NCBI RefSeq assembly: GCF_003096035.1
Contig: NZ_CP029186.1
Coordinates: 633,001 to 697,000 of the forward strand
Direction of reading: 5' to 3'
From: Flavobacterium album
GTDB lineage: Bacteria > Bacteroidota > Bacteroidia > Flavobacteriales > Flavobacteriaceae
Length of the DNA stretch: 64,000 nt
Shown here: positions 53,301-59,255 of the stretch, piece after piece
How the letters are laid out: each line of letters starts with the position of its first letter
Numbering within the stretch: the first letter of the stretch is position 1
The notes under the pieces: model-generated
Seen by the model: the letters and a program-made list of their open reading frames with translations, nothing else
The model's database searches: none
What the model was told of the DNA's origin: nothing
Translations under genes and position numbers: made by a program

Positions 53301-53773
53301 TGCTTAGTTTTTCGGGTCAAACGCTAAAAGCAGAAACCAAATCGGAGAATTACGGAAGCAAGAACTTTGAGATCGGGGGCTATCTGGCGGGTCCGAAAGT
53401 GTCATACATCTTTTCACGAAATGCCAGCTGGGACCTTTTTTATGAATACCGCAGTAAGGAGAACCGCATCGGTGATATGGAAACGCTTTCGCAGCAGCGC
53501 TTTGGCACCTCGTTCAATTATGCTTCGGAAAAGCAGTTTACCGCAAGCGGCGAATTCTCGTTATATAAAAATGATTTCACGGGCAACCAGCTCTCCCCTG
53601 CCGCCTACAGCATGCTCGAAGGCTTATTGCCGGGACAGAATCTTACCTGGCGCCTGCTGCTGCAAAAGAATCTCACACAGTTTCTTGATATCAATATCAA
53701 CTACCAGGGACGGAAGAGTGAGACCAGCAAGGCGATACACACGGGAAATATACAGTTGAGGGCTTATTTTTAA
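50357..53773 (+). CDS. Very large outer membrane beta-barrel protein of unknown function
   Basis: Protein of 1138 residues from the ATG at 50357, which gives a good signal peptide (KRFLLVFLCCFSALYGQ). After an N-terminal beta-rich part come the lines SGSITRGITVGNNQSAVVNS and LDEFDQIFIEMFSDTWNIRAGDLF, which I recall as typical of a conserved but unnamed Bacteroidetes family. The C-terminal 600 residues are long alternating strands rich in Tyr, Phe and Asn and end in NIQLRAYF, so a large barrel is likely. There is no TonB plug motif and no T9SS tail. Transcribed alone from its own -7 element. Confidence 0.8.
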   Translation: MLKKRFLLVFLCCFSALYGQEITTPYKNRKITAERDTIKIDSVSINQAFFKLQDGAGKDIDTSYYKVDFRNSTLVFRNGFASQDTLTLRYLSYPDYLTKKYSIYDQSRVVSNEAGKENLYKVTRDPLNTFKPFDGLTTSGSITRGITVGNNQSAVVNSNLDLQITGKLSDKVSLRASIQDTNIPLQQGGYSQKLDEFDQIFIEMFSDTWNIRAGDLFLENRQSRFLNFNKKVQGLSTAFTFGKEGSKTSIFTAAALVRGQYARSTFTGQEGNQGPYKLRGPNDELYILVISGSERVFVNGILLERGENNDYIIDYNAGEIIFTSLFPITSEMRINVEYQYSERSYTRFVTYGGVTHEREDWSIGGYVYSENDVKNQPLQQNLSADQVATLQQAGDNANLMTAPSAYVDTYSENKILYRKTTVNGVEVFEYSNDPDETLYNVRFTLLGNNLGNYILANAAAVGRIYEYVASVDGVPQGNYEPIIRLTAPTKIQIATVLGKYNPSEKTFIDFEAGLSNNDLNLYSPIDDANNKGLAGKLDAKQRLYTGTWELDAFVNYQFIQKDFRTIERLFNIEFGRDWNLANILTTNSNQTYLITGTTFRLPQKGQVNYQLEKLDFSGAFTGTRHVVDGRFNFKNLLVQNRGSLLNSDSDYSTSTFLRNEALAKYHFSKNWVGGTVRLEDNREKVKATGQYTSLSQRFSEVGAFVGRGDSTKVFVELGYLRRTNDSLVNGMLKKVNTSNSYYLKSRLLQTEKSDLTLFANYRRLKFEDPAFKDEPSLNSRLLYNDRYWNQLVQVTTAYETTSGTIAQQEFTYLAVEAGQGVYTWNDYNGNGIQELQEFEVAPFPDQATFVRVFLPNQVFIRTHQNKFSQSVTLNPNQWQNEKGFRKFLSYFYDQASYLIDRKIERNSDNFDLNPFSTSEENLLGLTSGFRNSLFYNRGKQDHSVTYTYINNRAKTLLTVGSQENSNSSHQVQYAHLIQKTWLLSFSGQTLKAETKSENYGSKNFEIGGYLAGPKVSYIFSRNASWDLFYEYRSKENRIGDMETLSQQRFGTSFNYASEKQFTASGEFSLYKNDFTGNQLSPAAYSMLEGLLPGQNLTWRLLLQKNLTQFLDININYQGRKSETSKAIHTGNIQLRAYF

Positions 53774-53779
53774 AGGTCA

Positions 53780-53863
53780 ATGGATCGCGGATTTAGCGGA
53801 TGTGCGCGGATTACCATTGTAATTATAAAAGGCATTGAAGTTTTTTAAACCTATAGCTACTGA
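53780..53863 (+). repeat. Composite dispersed repeat, partial copy
   Basis: It begins ATGGATCGCGGATTTAGCGG (53780) and continues with TGTAATTATAAAAGGCATTG and GTTTTTTAAACCTATAG (53817-53855), matching the 15139-15185 block. The 'caaggt' palindrome itself is missing here. Confidence 0.65.
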
Positions 53864-53966
53864 GTCCTTAAAAACACAGGGATTCGGATGCTCCAGGAAC
53901 CCTGTAAAAGAATTAATCAAATCTTTAAATTATTTAGTTGGCAGGTATTAAAGGATTGTCAGCAAT

Positions 53967-54120
53967 TATATGCCGCTCCTCCGGAGCTCATAGGAGGGTT
54001 TCATTTGCATTTTGCTATAAATATTCCGTCCCTCCGGGACTCACGAGTGGCAGCCCCAGCGGGGCGGTATGTTTATAGAAACGTTGAAGTAAGTGGCTAG
54101 AACTCCGGAGGAGTGATATG
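53967..54120. repeat. Nested inverted-repeat element with CTCCGGAG arms
   Basis: Outer arms: ATGCCGCTCCTCCGGAGCTC (53970-53989) against GAACTCCGGAGGAGTGATAT (54100-54119). Inner arms: CTATAAATATTCCG (54015-54028) against CGGTATGTTTATAG (54065-54078). The centre carries CCTCCGGGAC and GCCCCAGCGGGGC. It is probably a mobile or structured non-coding element of a kind common between Bacteroidetes genes. Confidence 0.75.
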
Positions 54121-54176
54121 GAGATCATTGCGGCTCAAATAATCATTCCATTTGTATACATAATAGCCTTAAAACA

Positions 54177-54210
54177 GAAAGGGGCGCTTCACGTCGAAGA
54201 CACCCCTTTC
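54177..54210 (-). terminator. Terminator of the DOMON-protein operon
   Basis: GAAAGGGG (54177-54184) pairs with CCCCTTTC (54203-54210), with an inner CTTC/GAAG pair; a T-run (CTGTTTTAA) follows on the minus strand. Confidence 0.75.
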
Positions 54211-54240
54211 AAAAAAAAACCAACTAGTTATCTTAAATAC

Positions 54241-56166
54241 TTACTGCTTCATTATTTTAAGCGAAGCTGATGCCCCGTTAGCAGTAAGTACCTTTATGCT
54301 GTAGCTTCCTGCAGGAAGTTTCGACACATTTATTTCTATTTTGTCTCCCTGCGCTTTTTGCGAAATTACCTTTTGGCCCAGCAGGTTATACACCGCTGCT
54401 TCGGACAGGGTTGTATTATTGCTGATAGTTACAACATCATTTACCGGGTTAGGGTAGGCCACCAGGCTTTTCAGTTCAAAGTCGGAAGTACCAAGCTGCT
54501 CTTGTGCCATAATCATAAGCATATCGCTTTCGCAGCCATTTATGGTTTGCGTTACATGGTACATTCCGCCATCTTCAAGAACGGTGTCGGTACCCACTTC
54601 AATAAGGTCGCCGCCATCGTTGAGCATATACCATTTTATAGTGGCTCCAACAAACACTGATATTTCAAGATCGGCAATGGTTTGCCCTGCGGTGAATTGC
54701 TGTGTTTCATTACCTCCGGGTGTTGCCGGGATCGGATTTACTATTACATTGATGGTCTGCGGCGGGCTTTCGCACTCCCCGATGCTTTGTGTTGCGTTAT
54801 AGGCTGTGCCGTTTACCAGCTCTGTCGTTGCCGGCAATTCGCCGCCTCCCGCTGCAAGGTGCCATTTCAGTGTAGTTCCTGCTGTAGTGTTTAGATCCAG
54901 GTCGGCCAAAGTTGCACCTTCACAGAAAGCCTGTGTTTCGTTGCTTGTCGATGGCCCCGGTACTGCGGTCACCGTTACCTCTATAGGAAGCCTTTCGCTC
55001 ACACAGCCGCCCATGGTCTGGCTCACATAGTAGGTCGTTGTTGCAAGTCCCATATCCCCCGGTAGTTCAGCGCCGCCGGTGGGCACGGCATACCAATGCA
55101 ATTGTGCGCCTGCCATTGGTGTGGCCATAAGGTTGGAAACCTCGGCGCCCGAACAGAAATCCTGTGTAGTGTCCGATGTTGTAGGCGCTGCCAGCGGAAC
55201 ATAGCTTACTGCTACTGTAGCCCTTGTGCTTTCGCAGCTACCAACGGTTTGCGACACATAATAGTTTCCTGCTGTAAGTATCGTAGTCGCTGCAAGCGGT
55301 GCACCGCCTGTTGGTGCAGCATACCAGTTTATAGTTCCTGTACCTGTCGCGGTAAGGTTGGCAACGGTAGCTTCTGAACAAAATTGCTGTGTGGCACTTG
55401 CTGTAGGCTGTGCAACGGTGGTTACGGTTACCGGTACCGGTATCCTTGCGCTTTCGCAGGCATCAACCGTTTGGGATACATAGTAGGTTGTGCTTGTAAG
55501 CGCTGTTCCGCCTGTAAGTGCTGTTCCGCCTGTTGCTGCCGCATACCAGTTGAATGTTGCACCTGCTGCGCCTGTTGCTACAAGGTTTGATACGGTTGCT
55601 GCATTACAAAATGATTGTGCTGAGGCCGTTGGCGCATCCGGGGCGATACAGCTGAACGCGTTATTAATGGCGTAGCCCCTGTTATTCTGGTGGTAGGCAA
55701 GAGAGAACGATGCCGTGGCCGAACGGGAGTAAGCAAAGTCGATGTTGGTATCGGCATATACAAAAGTATAGTCATTGGTATCGCCTGTATTGAAAGCCCT
55801 TGTAGCAACGATGGTCCTTGTACCTCCGGCAACGGTGTTGGATGTTACCGTCCAGTTGTTAATAGGATCTGTAGACGGGGCTATTCCAACGCCGTTGTGC
55901 ACGGCATCGACCAAAGTAGTACCGTTATAATATACAACGTCCTTGCCCGCATGCATACCATCGCCTTGCACGAAAGAGCCGAACTGGAGGGCATACCACC
56001 TGTCTGACGGGCCGGTAAATGTAAGTGTAGCTGTTGATGTGGTGTTGTTCAGGTCGATTTTGGCCGTCATTCCTGTGAGCAGGTTGACAACTCCCGTGGT
56101 CTTGCTCTGTGCATAAAGGCCCGCACCGGACAACAGCACTGCCGCAATAAGTAACAGTTTTTTCAT
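54241..56166 (-). CDS. T9SS-secreted protein with N-terminal DOMON-like domain and Ig-like repeats
   Basis: Exported protein of 641 residues. Order: signal peptide (LLLIAAVLLSGAGLYAQ, cut after residue 20); DOMON-like domain at about 30-170 (DRWYALQFG, GMHAGKDVVYYNGTTLVDAV, NWTVTSNT, FAYHQNN-type end) with candidate haem ligands M71 and H159 (SLAYHQNNRG); five Ig-like repeats of about 75 residues at about 178-555, four of them opening with a cysteine in 'FC' that probably pairs with the later CES cysteine; C-terminal type A sorting domain (SLVAYPNPVNDVVTIS, GSYSIKVLTANG). DOMON domains bind haem or sugar in other proteins; haem is inferred from the Met/His pair. Last gene of a six-gene operon. 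Confidence 0.82.
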   Translation of the reverse strand: MKKLLLIAAVLLSGAGLYAQSKTTGVVNLLTGMTAKIDLNNTTSTATLTFTGPSDRWYALQFGSFVQGDGMHAGKDVVYYNGTTLVDAVHNGVGIAPSTDPINNWTVTSNTVAGGTRTIVATRAFNTGDTNDYTFVYADTNIDFAYSRSATASFSLAYHQNNRGYAINNAFSCIAPDAPTASAQSFCNAATVSNLVATGAAGATFNWYAAATGGTALTGGTALTSTTYYVSQTVDACESARIPVPVTVTTVAQPTASATQQFCSEATVANLTATGTGTINWYAAPTGGAPLAATTILTAGNYYVSQTVGSCESTRATVAVSYVPLAAPTTSDTTQDFCSGAEVSNLMATPMAGAQLHWYAVPTGGAELPGDMGLATTTYYVSQTMGGCVSERLPIEVTVTAVPGPSTSNETQAFCEGATLADLDLNTTAGTTLKWHLAAGGGELPATTELVNGTAYNATQSIGECESPPQTINVIVNPIPATPGGNETQQFTAGQTIADLEISVFVGATIKWYMLNDGGDLIEVGTDTVLEDGGMYHVTQTINGCESDMLMIMAQEQLGTSDFELKSLVAYPNPVNDVVTISNNTTLSEAAVYNLLGQKVISQKAQGDKIEINVSKLPAGSYSIKVLTANGASASLKIMKQ

Positions 56167-56169
56167 TGT

Positions 56170-56697
56170 TTAGTTTTTTAAAAGGTTAATGACTTCCTGG
56201 TTTTTGGTGAAAACCGCATAATCGTATGGGGTTTTGCCTTCTTTATCGGTTTGTTTTTTATCTGCCTTGTGCTTAAGCAGCAGCTTCATGAATTCAATAT
56301 TTTCAAATTCAGTAGCATAGATGAGCGGGGTTATCCCGGTTGGGTCGGCAATATTCGGGTTAGCCCCTTTTTCGAGCAATGCTTTTGCCAGCCTCACGTT
56401 GCCTTTTACGGCCACCGCAGCAAGGGCAGTCCCACTGGAGCTGTCGTAGTCTACATTCTTTACATTTTTAATGAGGAATTCCGCCACCTCGTTGTTGCCG
56501 CGGTAGCAGGCAAGGATAAGCGGTGTAAAGCCCATCGGGTTTACCGCATTGATGGTGTCTTTTTTTATCGCCATAAGCGCTTTCATTTCTTCTACCGTTC
56601 CACGGCGGGCGGTATCGAATACATCCATCTTGGGGGCAGCCTGTGCATTGCAAAATACAGAGGCCAGCAGCGTGATAAGTACTATTAGTTTTTTCAT
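56170..56697 (-). CDS. Exported ankyrin-repeat protein
   Basis: Protein of 175 residues with a signal peptide (KKLIVLITLLASVFCNAQA), so it is periplasmic. Four ankyrin repeats: DVFDTARRGTVEEMKALMAI, NPMGFTPLILACYRGNNEVA, GNVRLAKALLEKGANPNIAD, TGITPLIYATEFENIEFMKL, and a fifth partial one. It probably gives protein-protein contacts within the operon's products. The start is 3 bases after YceI and its stop 3 bases before the DOMON gene. Confidence 0.88.
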   Translation of the reverse strand: MKKLIVLITLLASVFCNAQAAPKMDVFDTARRGTVEEMKALMAIKKDTINAVNPMGFTPLILACYRGNNEVAEFLIKNVKNVDYDSSSGTALAAVAVKGNVRLAKALLEKGANPNIADPTGITPLIYATEFENIEFMKLLLKHKADKKQTDKEGKTPYDYAVFTKNQEVINLLKN

Positions 56698-56700
56698 GTG

Positions 56701-57249
56701 TTATTTGGTTAAGGAAAGGTTGTATGTGATCGTTACTTTTTCGGCTACTTTCTTGCTTACCATCTTTGGCACTTCAATGCCAAAATCGGCAGGCTTCACC
56801 TGGAAGTCGCCTGTGATAATGATGTTACTGCCGGATATGGAGACCTTGGCTGTATCGGTAATCTTTTTTGTTTTCCCGTGCATGGTAAGGTCGCCCGAGA
56901 TATTGAATGTTCTTGGTTCCGATGTCAGCTTTGCCACATCCAGACCTTCTATTTTCCCTTTGAATGTCGCTTTCGGATATTTGTCGGTTTCGGCATAGCT
57001 TTCGTTGAAGTGTTCTTCCATCAGCGCCACCTTGAAACGGAAGCCTTTCATCAGCGCCAGTACCGCAATGTCACCATTGGATGCATCCAAAGCCGCCGAA
57101 GTACTTTTATTCTCTGCGGCAACTTCTTCAAAAGAAGGCACTGATGCTTCAAACTTCAGTACTCCCGCCCTTGTGCTGTATTTCTGCCCGTAGAACAATG
57201 CGGGGGTAAGTATTAGAAACAGAAAAAATAGGTGTTGTAACTTTTTCAT
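56701..57249 (-). CDS. YceI-family periplasmic protein
   Basis: Protein of 182 residues with a signal peptide (LFFLFLILTPALFYGQ). The YceI lipocalin-like fold is visible: NGDIAVLALMKGFRFKVALM, EEHFNESYAETDKYPKATFK, SGDLTMHGKTKKITDTAKVS and GDFQVKPADFGIEVP. Family members hold polyisoprenoid chains such as quinones in a hydrophobic cavity. Next to a cytochrome this makes a quinone-like cargo plausible, but this is inference. Confidence 0.9.
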   Translation of the reverse strand: MKKLQHLFFLFLILTPALFYGQKYSTRAGVLKFEASVPSFEEVAAENKSTSAALDASNGDIAVLALMKGFRFKVALMEEHFNESYAETDKYPKATFKGKIEGLDVAKLTSEPRTFNISGDLTMHGKTKKITDTAKVSISGSNIIITGDFQVKPADFGIEVPKMVSKKVAEKVTITYNLSLTK

Positions 57250-57280
57250 TGTGTGTTATTCTTGATTTTCATTATTTAAA

Positions 57281-57309
57281 ACCTACAAGGTTTTGAAACC
57301 TCGCAGGTT
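57281..57309. repeat. 'caaggt' palindrome inside the DOMON operon
   Basis: ACCTACAAGGTTTTGAAACC then TCGCAGGT, the same palindrome as at 4286-4313. It lies in the 70-base gap between the cytochrome gene and the yceI gene. Confidence 0.75.
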
Positions 57310-57319
57310 GGGAACTGTA

Positions 57320-57685
57320 TCAATTCTCCGGTAGCCCATCCGCATTCCATTGCAGTATCAGGTTTATCTTGTCCTGCGGCATCCTGCCCGTTTGCGGCAT
57401 TACGCCCGGCTCGCCATTCTGGCGCTGTATCCTTTGGAGCAGGTTGGTATTCTGTACTGCATCCTTAAGCTCGTTATACGTGCCTAATGGCCTGAACTCC
57501 GAAACACCTCCCGAGCCATGGCAACTAAGGCAGTTGGCCGCAATTATCGGCTGTATGTACTGCTGGTAAGTAACCGGGCCTTCTATTACCTGGTTGTCCT
57601 GCAGGTCTTCATACGTATTCGATTCACAGCTGTACAAACCCATTATAAGCAATGAAGCCGCTATATATTTTTTTATCCTTTTCAT
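57320..57685 (-). CDS. Cytochrome c lipoprotein
   Basis: Protein of 121 residues from the ATG at 57685. Lipoprotein signal with lipobox LIMGLYSC (Cys20), so it is anchored to a membrane facing the periplasm. One covalent haem site, NCLSCHGSGG (C52, C55, H56), and M96 or M102 (GVMPQTGRMP) as the likely sixth ligand. This is a small single-haem electron carrier. It starts 1 base after the DUF5777 stop. Confidence 0.92.
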   Translation of the reverse strand: MKRIKKYIAASLLIMGLYSCESNTYEDLQDNQVIEGPVTYQQYIQPIIAANCLSCHGSGGVSEFRPLGTYNELKDAVQNTNLLQRIQRQNGEPGVMPQTGRMPQDKINLILQWNADGLPEN

Positions 57686-57686
57686 A

Positions 57687-58529
57687 TTAAAAAACCCTGT
57701 ATAAGTTAAACCCGAAAAAGAAATCGCCTTTACCCCAATCGCCCGACGCATGGGTGATGTAGCCGCTTTCGGTCATTGCCTGCGAATTGGTAAACAGCAG
57801 CTGGAAAATATGCCCGCCGGTCTCCACATCCAGTCCTACAGAGAGCGGGTTACTGTAAAAATCGGGCTTGTCGAAATTATATACATATTCCACGTTGAGC
57901 GACAGCCTTTTGGTCAGCTTTACCCTTCCGCCGGAACCTAACGAGAACTGGTTCTCATTCTCAACAGTTGGCTCATACAGGTTTTTGTGAATGAACGACG
58001 GCACCAGCTCAAACGAAAGCCTGTCCGAAAATTTCCTTGAAACAATTACCTGGCTGATATACGAAAGCCTGTCGGAAAAGCCGAGCTTCGGGTAATCCTT
58101 TTCGCTAAGTAAACTGTTCATATCGATAGTATTGTAGCCTACCACATCAACTGGAAAATTGTCACTCTGCCTTGCCACCCTGTATTTTAGGCCGGCTTCA
58201 TACACCTTCAGCATCGTATGCCTTGACGCACTTACAGAAAGCCAGTCGGTAATGCCGTAAATCCCGCCAATTTTCGTGGTAGCCATATCAAAACCGAAAA
58301 ACTCCGATATCCCACCCTTTACGGTTCCGAAACGGTGTGAGACCACAAAATAAAATTCCTTTTTGGCAGGCATTTTGGTAGTTTGAAGCGTTACCACCTG
58401 CAGTCCCTTGAAGACGGCGGTGGCGTAATTGTTTTCTACGCGCGTAGAGTCGAGCTCTGTAAGCAGGTCGTCTTGTGCATTGGCTGCCACACTGCCCAGC
58501 AGGCACACGGCAAGTAAAAGTATTCTCAT
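57687..58529 (-). CDS. DUF5777 outer membrane beta-barrel protein
   Basis: Protein of 280 residues from the ATG at 58529, giving a signal peptide (ILLLAVCLLGSVAANAQ). The mature part is alternating strands rich in aromatic residues and ends in FFFGFNLYRVF, a barrel pattern. The segment GGHIFQLLFTNSQAMTESGY is the mark of the DUF5777 family, which has no known role. It sits directly before the cytochrome gene, so the barrel may be its route or partner at the outer membrane. Confidence 0.85.
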   Translation of the reverse strand: MRILLLAVCLLGSVAANAQDDLLTELDSTRVENNYATAVFKGLQVVTLQTTKMPAKKEFYFVVSHRFGTVKGGISEFFGFDMATTKIGGIYGITDWLSVSASRHTMLKVYEAGLKYRVARQSDNFPVDVVGYNTIDMNSLLSEKDYPKLGFSDRLSYISQVIVSRKFSDRLSFELVPSFIHKNLYEPTVENENQFSLGSGGRVKLTKRLSLNVEYVYNFDKPDFYSNPLSVGLDVETGGHIFQLLFTNSQAMTESGYITHASGDWGKGDFFFGFNLYRVF

Positions 58530-58546
58530 CTTGGTTGGTAATATAT

Positions 58547-58939
58547 TTATTCTTTGATCGTGCACTGGTCCAGCTTGACTTCGCCGAAAAGCTCATCGTA
58601 ACCGATGCACCTTCCTTTTATGGTTACTGCCTTACCTGTGCTTTTTTTTTTGGGCAGCATGTCAAAGCCGCAAACCACAACAGAATCTATTGTGGCAACA
58701 GAATCTGAAACACCGGTTACTTTTCCCTTCACTTCAATAGTTTTATTCAGGTATTTTTGGTCGGCTGCCATTGCATCTTTTTTATACTCGCCTACCAACT
58801 TGCCTGCTTCCAGCGTACTGGCAGCCTCTTCGCTGCTGATATCCCTCGCATCTTTATACAGGTAGCCTTTGTAAAACCCTGCGGCCCCAAGGGCTATCAC
58901 CAGGACTGCCGCAACTATTATTATTGTTTTTTTACGCAT
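58547..58939 (-). CDS. Membrane-anchored OB-fold (tRNA_anti-like) protein
   Basis: Protein of 130 residues from the ATG at 58939. One N-terminal membrane anchor (IIIVAAVLVIALGAAGFYKG), then an OB-fold of the tRNA_anti-like kind: LNKTIEVKGKVTGVSDSVAT, VTIKGRCIGYDELFGEVKLD. It therefore faces the periplasm. The ligand is unknown. It is the first gene of the operon, downstream of a good promoter, and DUF5777 starts 17 bases later. Confidence 0.8.
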   Translation of the reverse strand: MRKKTIIIVAAVLVIALGAAGFYKGYLYKDARDISSEEAASTLEAGKLVGEYKKDAMAADQKYLNKTIEVKGKVTGVSDSVATIDSVVVCGFDMLPKKKSTGKAVTIKGRCIGYDELFGEVKLDQCTIKE

Positions 58940-59255
58940 CGTCAAAGCATTGATAAGATGAGAACCCACGATTAATTTTAACAAAACTATTGAAGATAGC
59001 GAAGCCACAACTAAAATAATGATGGATGGGATTTTCTATTTAGAATTTGAAAGCCCTGAATGAGAATTTGATTAATGGATATAAAAGCAGTACAAGCACT
59101 GTATCTATAAAAATAGTCTATCAGGGAAGTAGGGTATTTGATTATTAAGATGTTGTAGTTATTTATGTTGCCTATATTAAGAAATAGTTTGCGAATTGCA
59201 TGCTGCTTTTTATAAAAATGCAATAAAAACAATTATCAATTTAATCCAACCAATT
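58940..59255. other. Divergent promoter region
   Basis: 316 bases between the divergent OB-fold gene and the Big2-repeat gene, A/T-rich. The minus-strand promoter at 58982-59010 is clear; no convincing promoter is seen for the plus-strand gene, and no hidden gene or RNA was recognised. Confidence 0.55.
58982..59010 (-). promoter_or_regulatory. Promoter of the six-gene DOMON/cytochrome operon
   Basis: Minus strand: TTG (complement of 59008-59010), 18 bases, then TAGTTTTG (complement of 58982-58989). Perfect spacing and elements for Bacteroidetes. Confidence 0.75.

Larger units (their letters stand above)
53774..54240. other. Long intergenic region made of repeats and a terminator
   Basis: 467 bases between convergent genes. 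It holds a partial copy of the composite repeat (53780-53863), a 154-bp nested inverted repeat (53967-54120) and a terminator for the minus-strand gene (54177-54210). A 70-codon frame at 53888-54100 is an accident of the repeat. Confidence 0.75.

Noticed and set aside
53888..54100. 70-codon frame with the phrase IPSLRDSRVAAPAGR
   Set aside because: It is the translation of a nested palindromic repeat; the same kind of false protein appears wherever such repeats occur.
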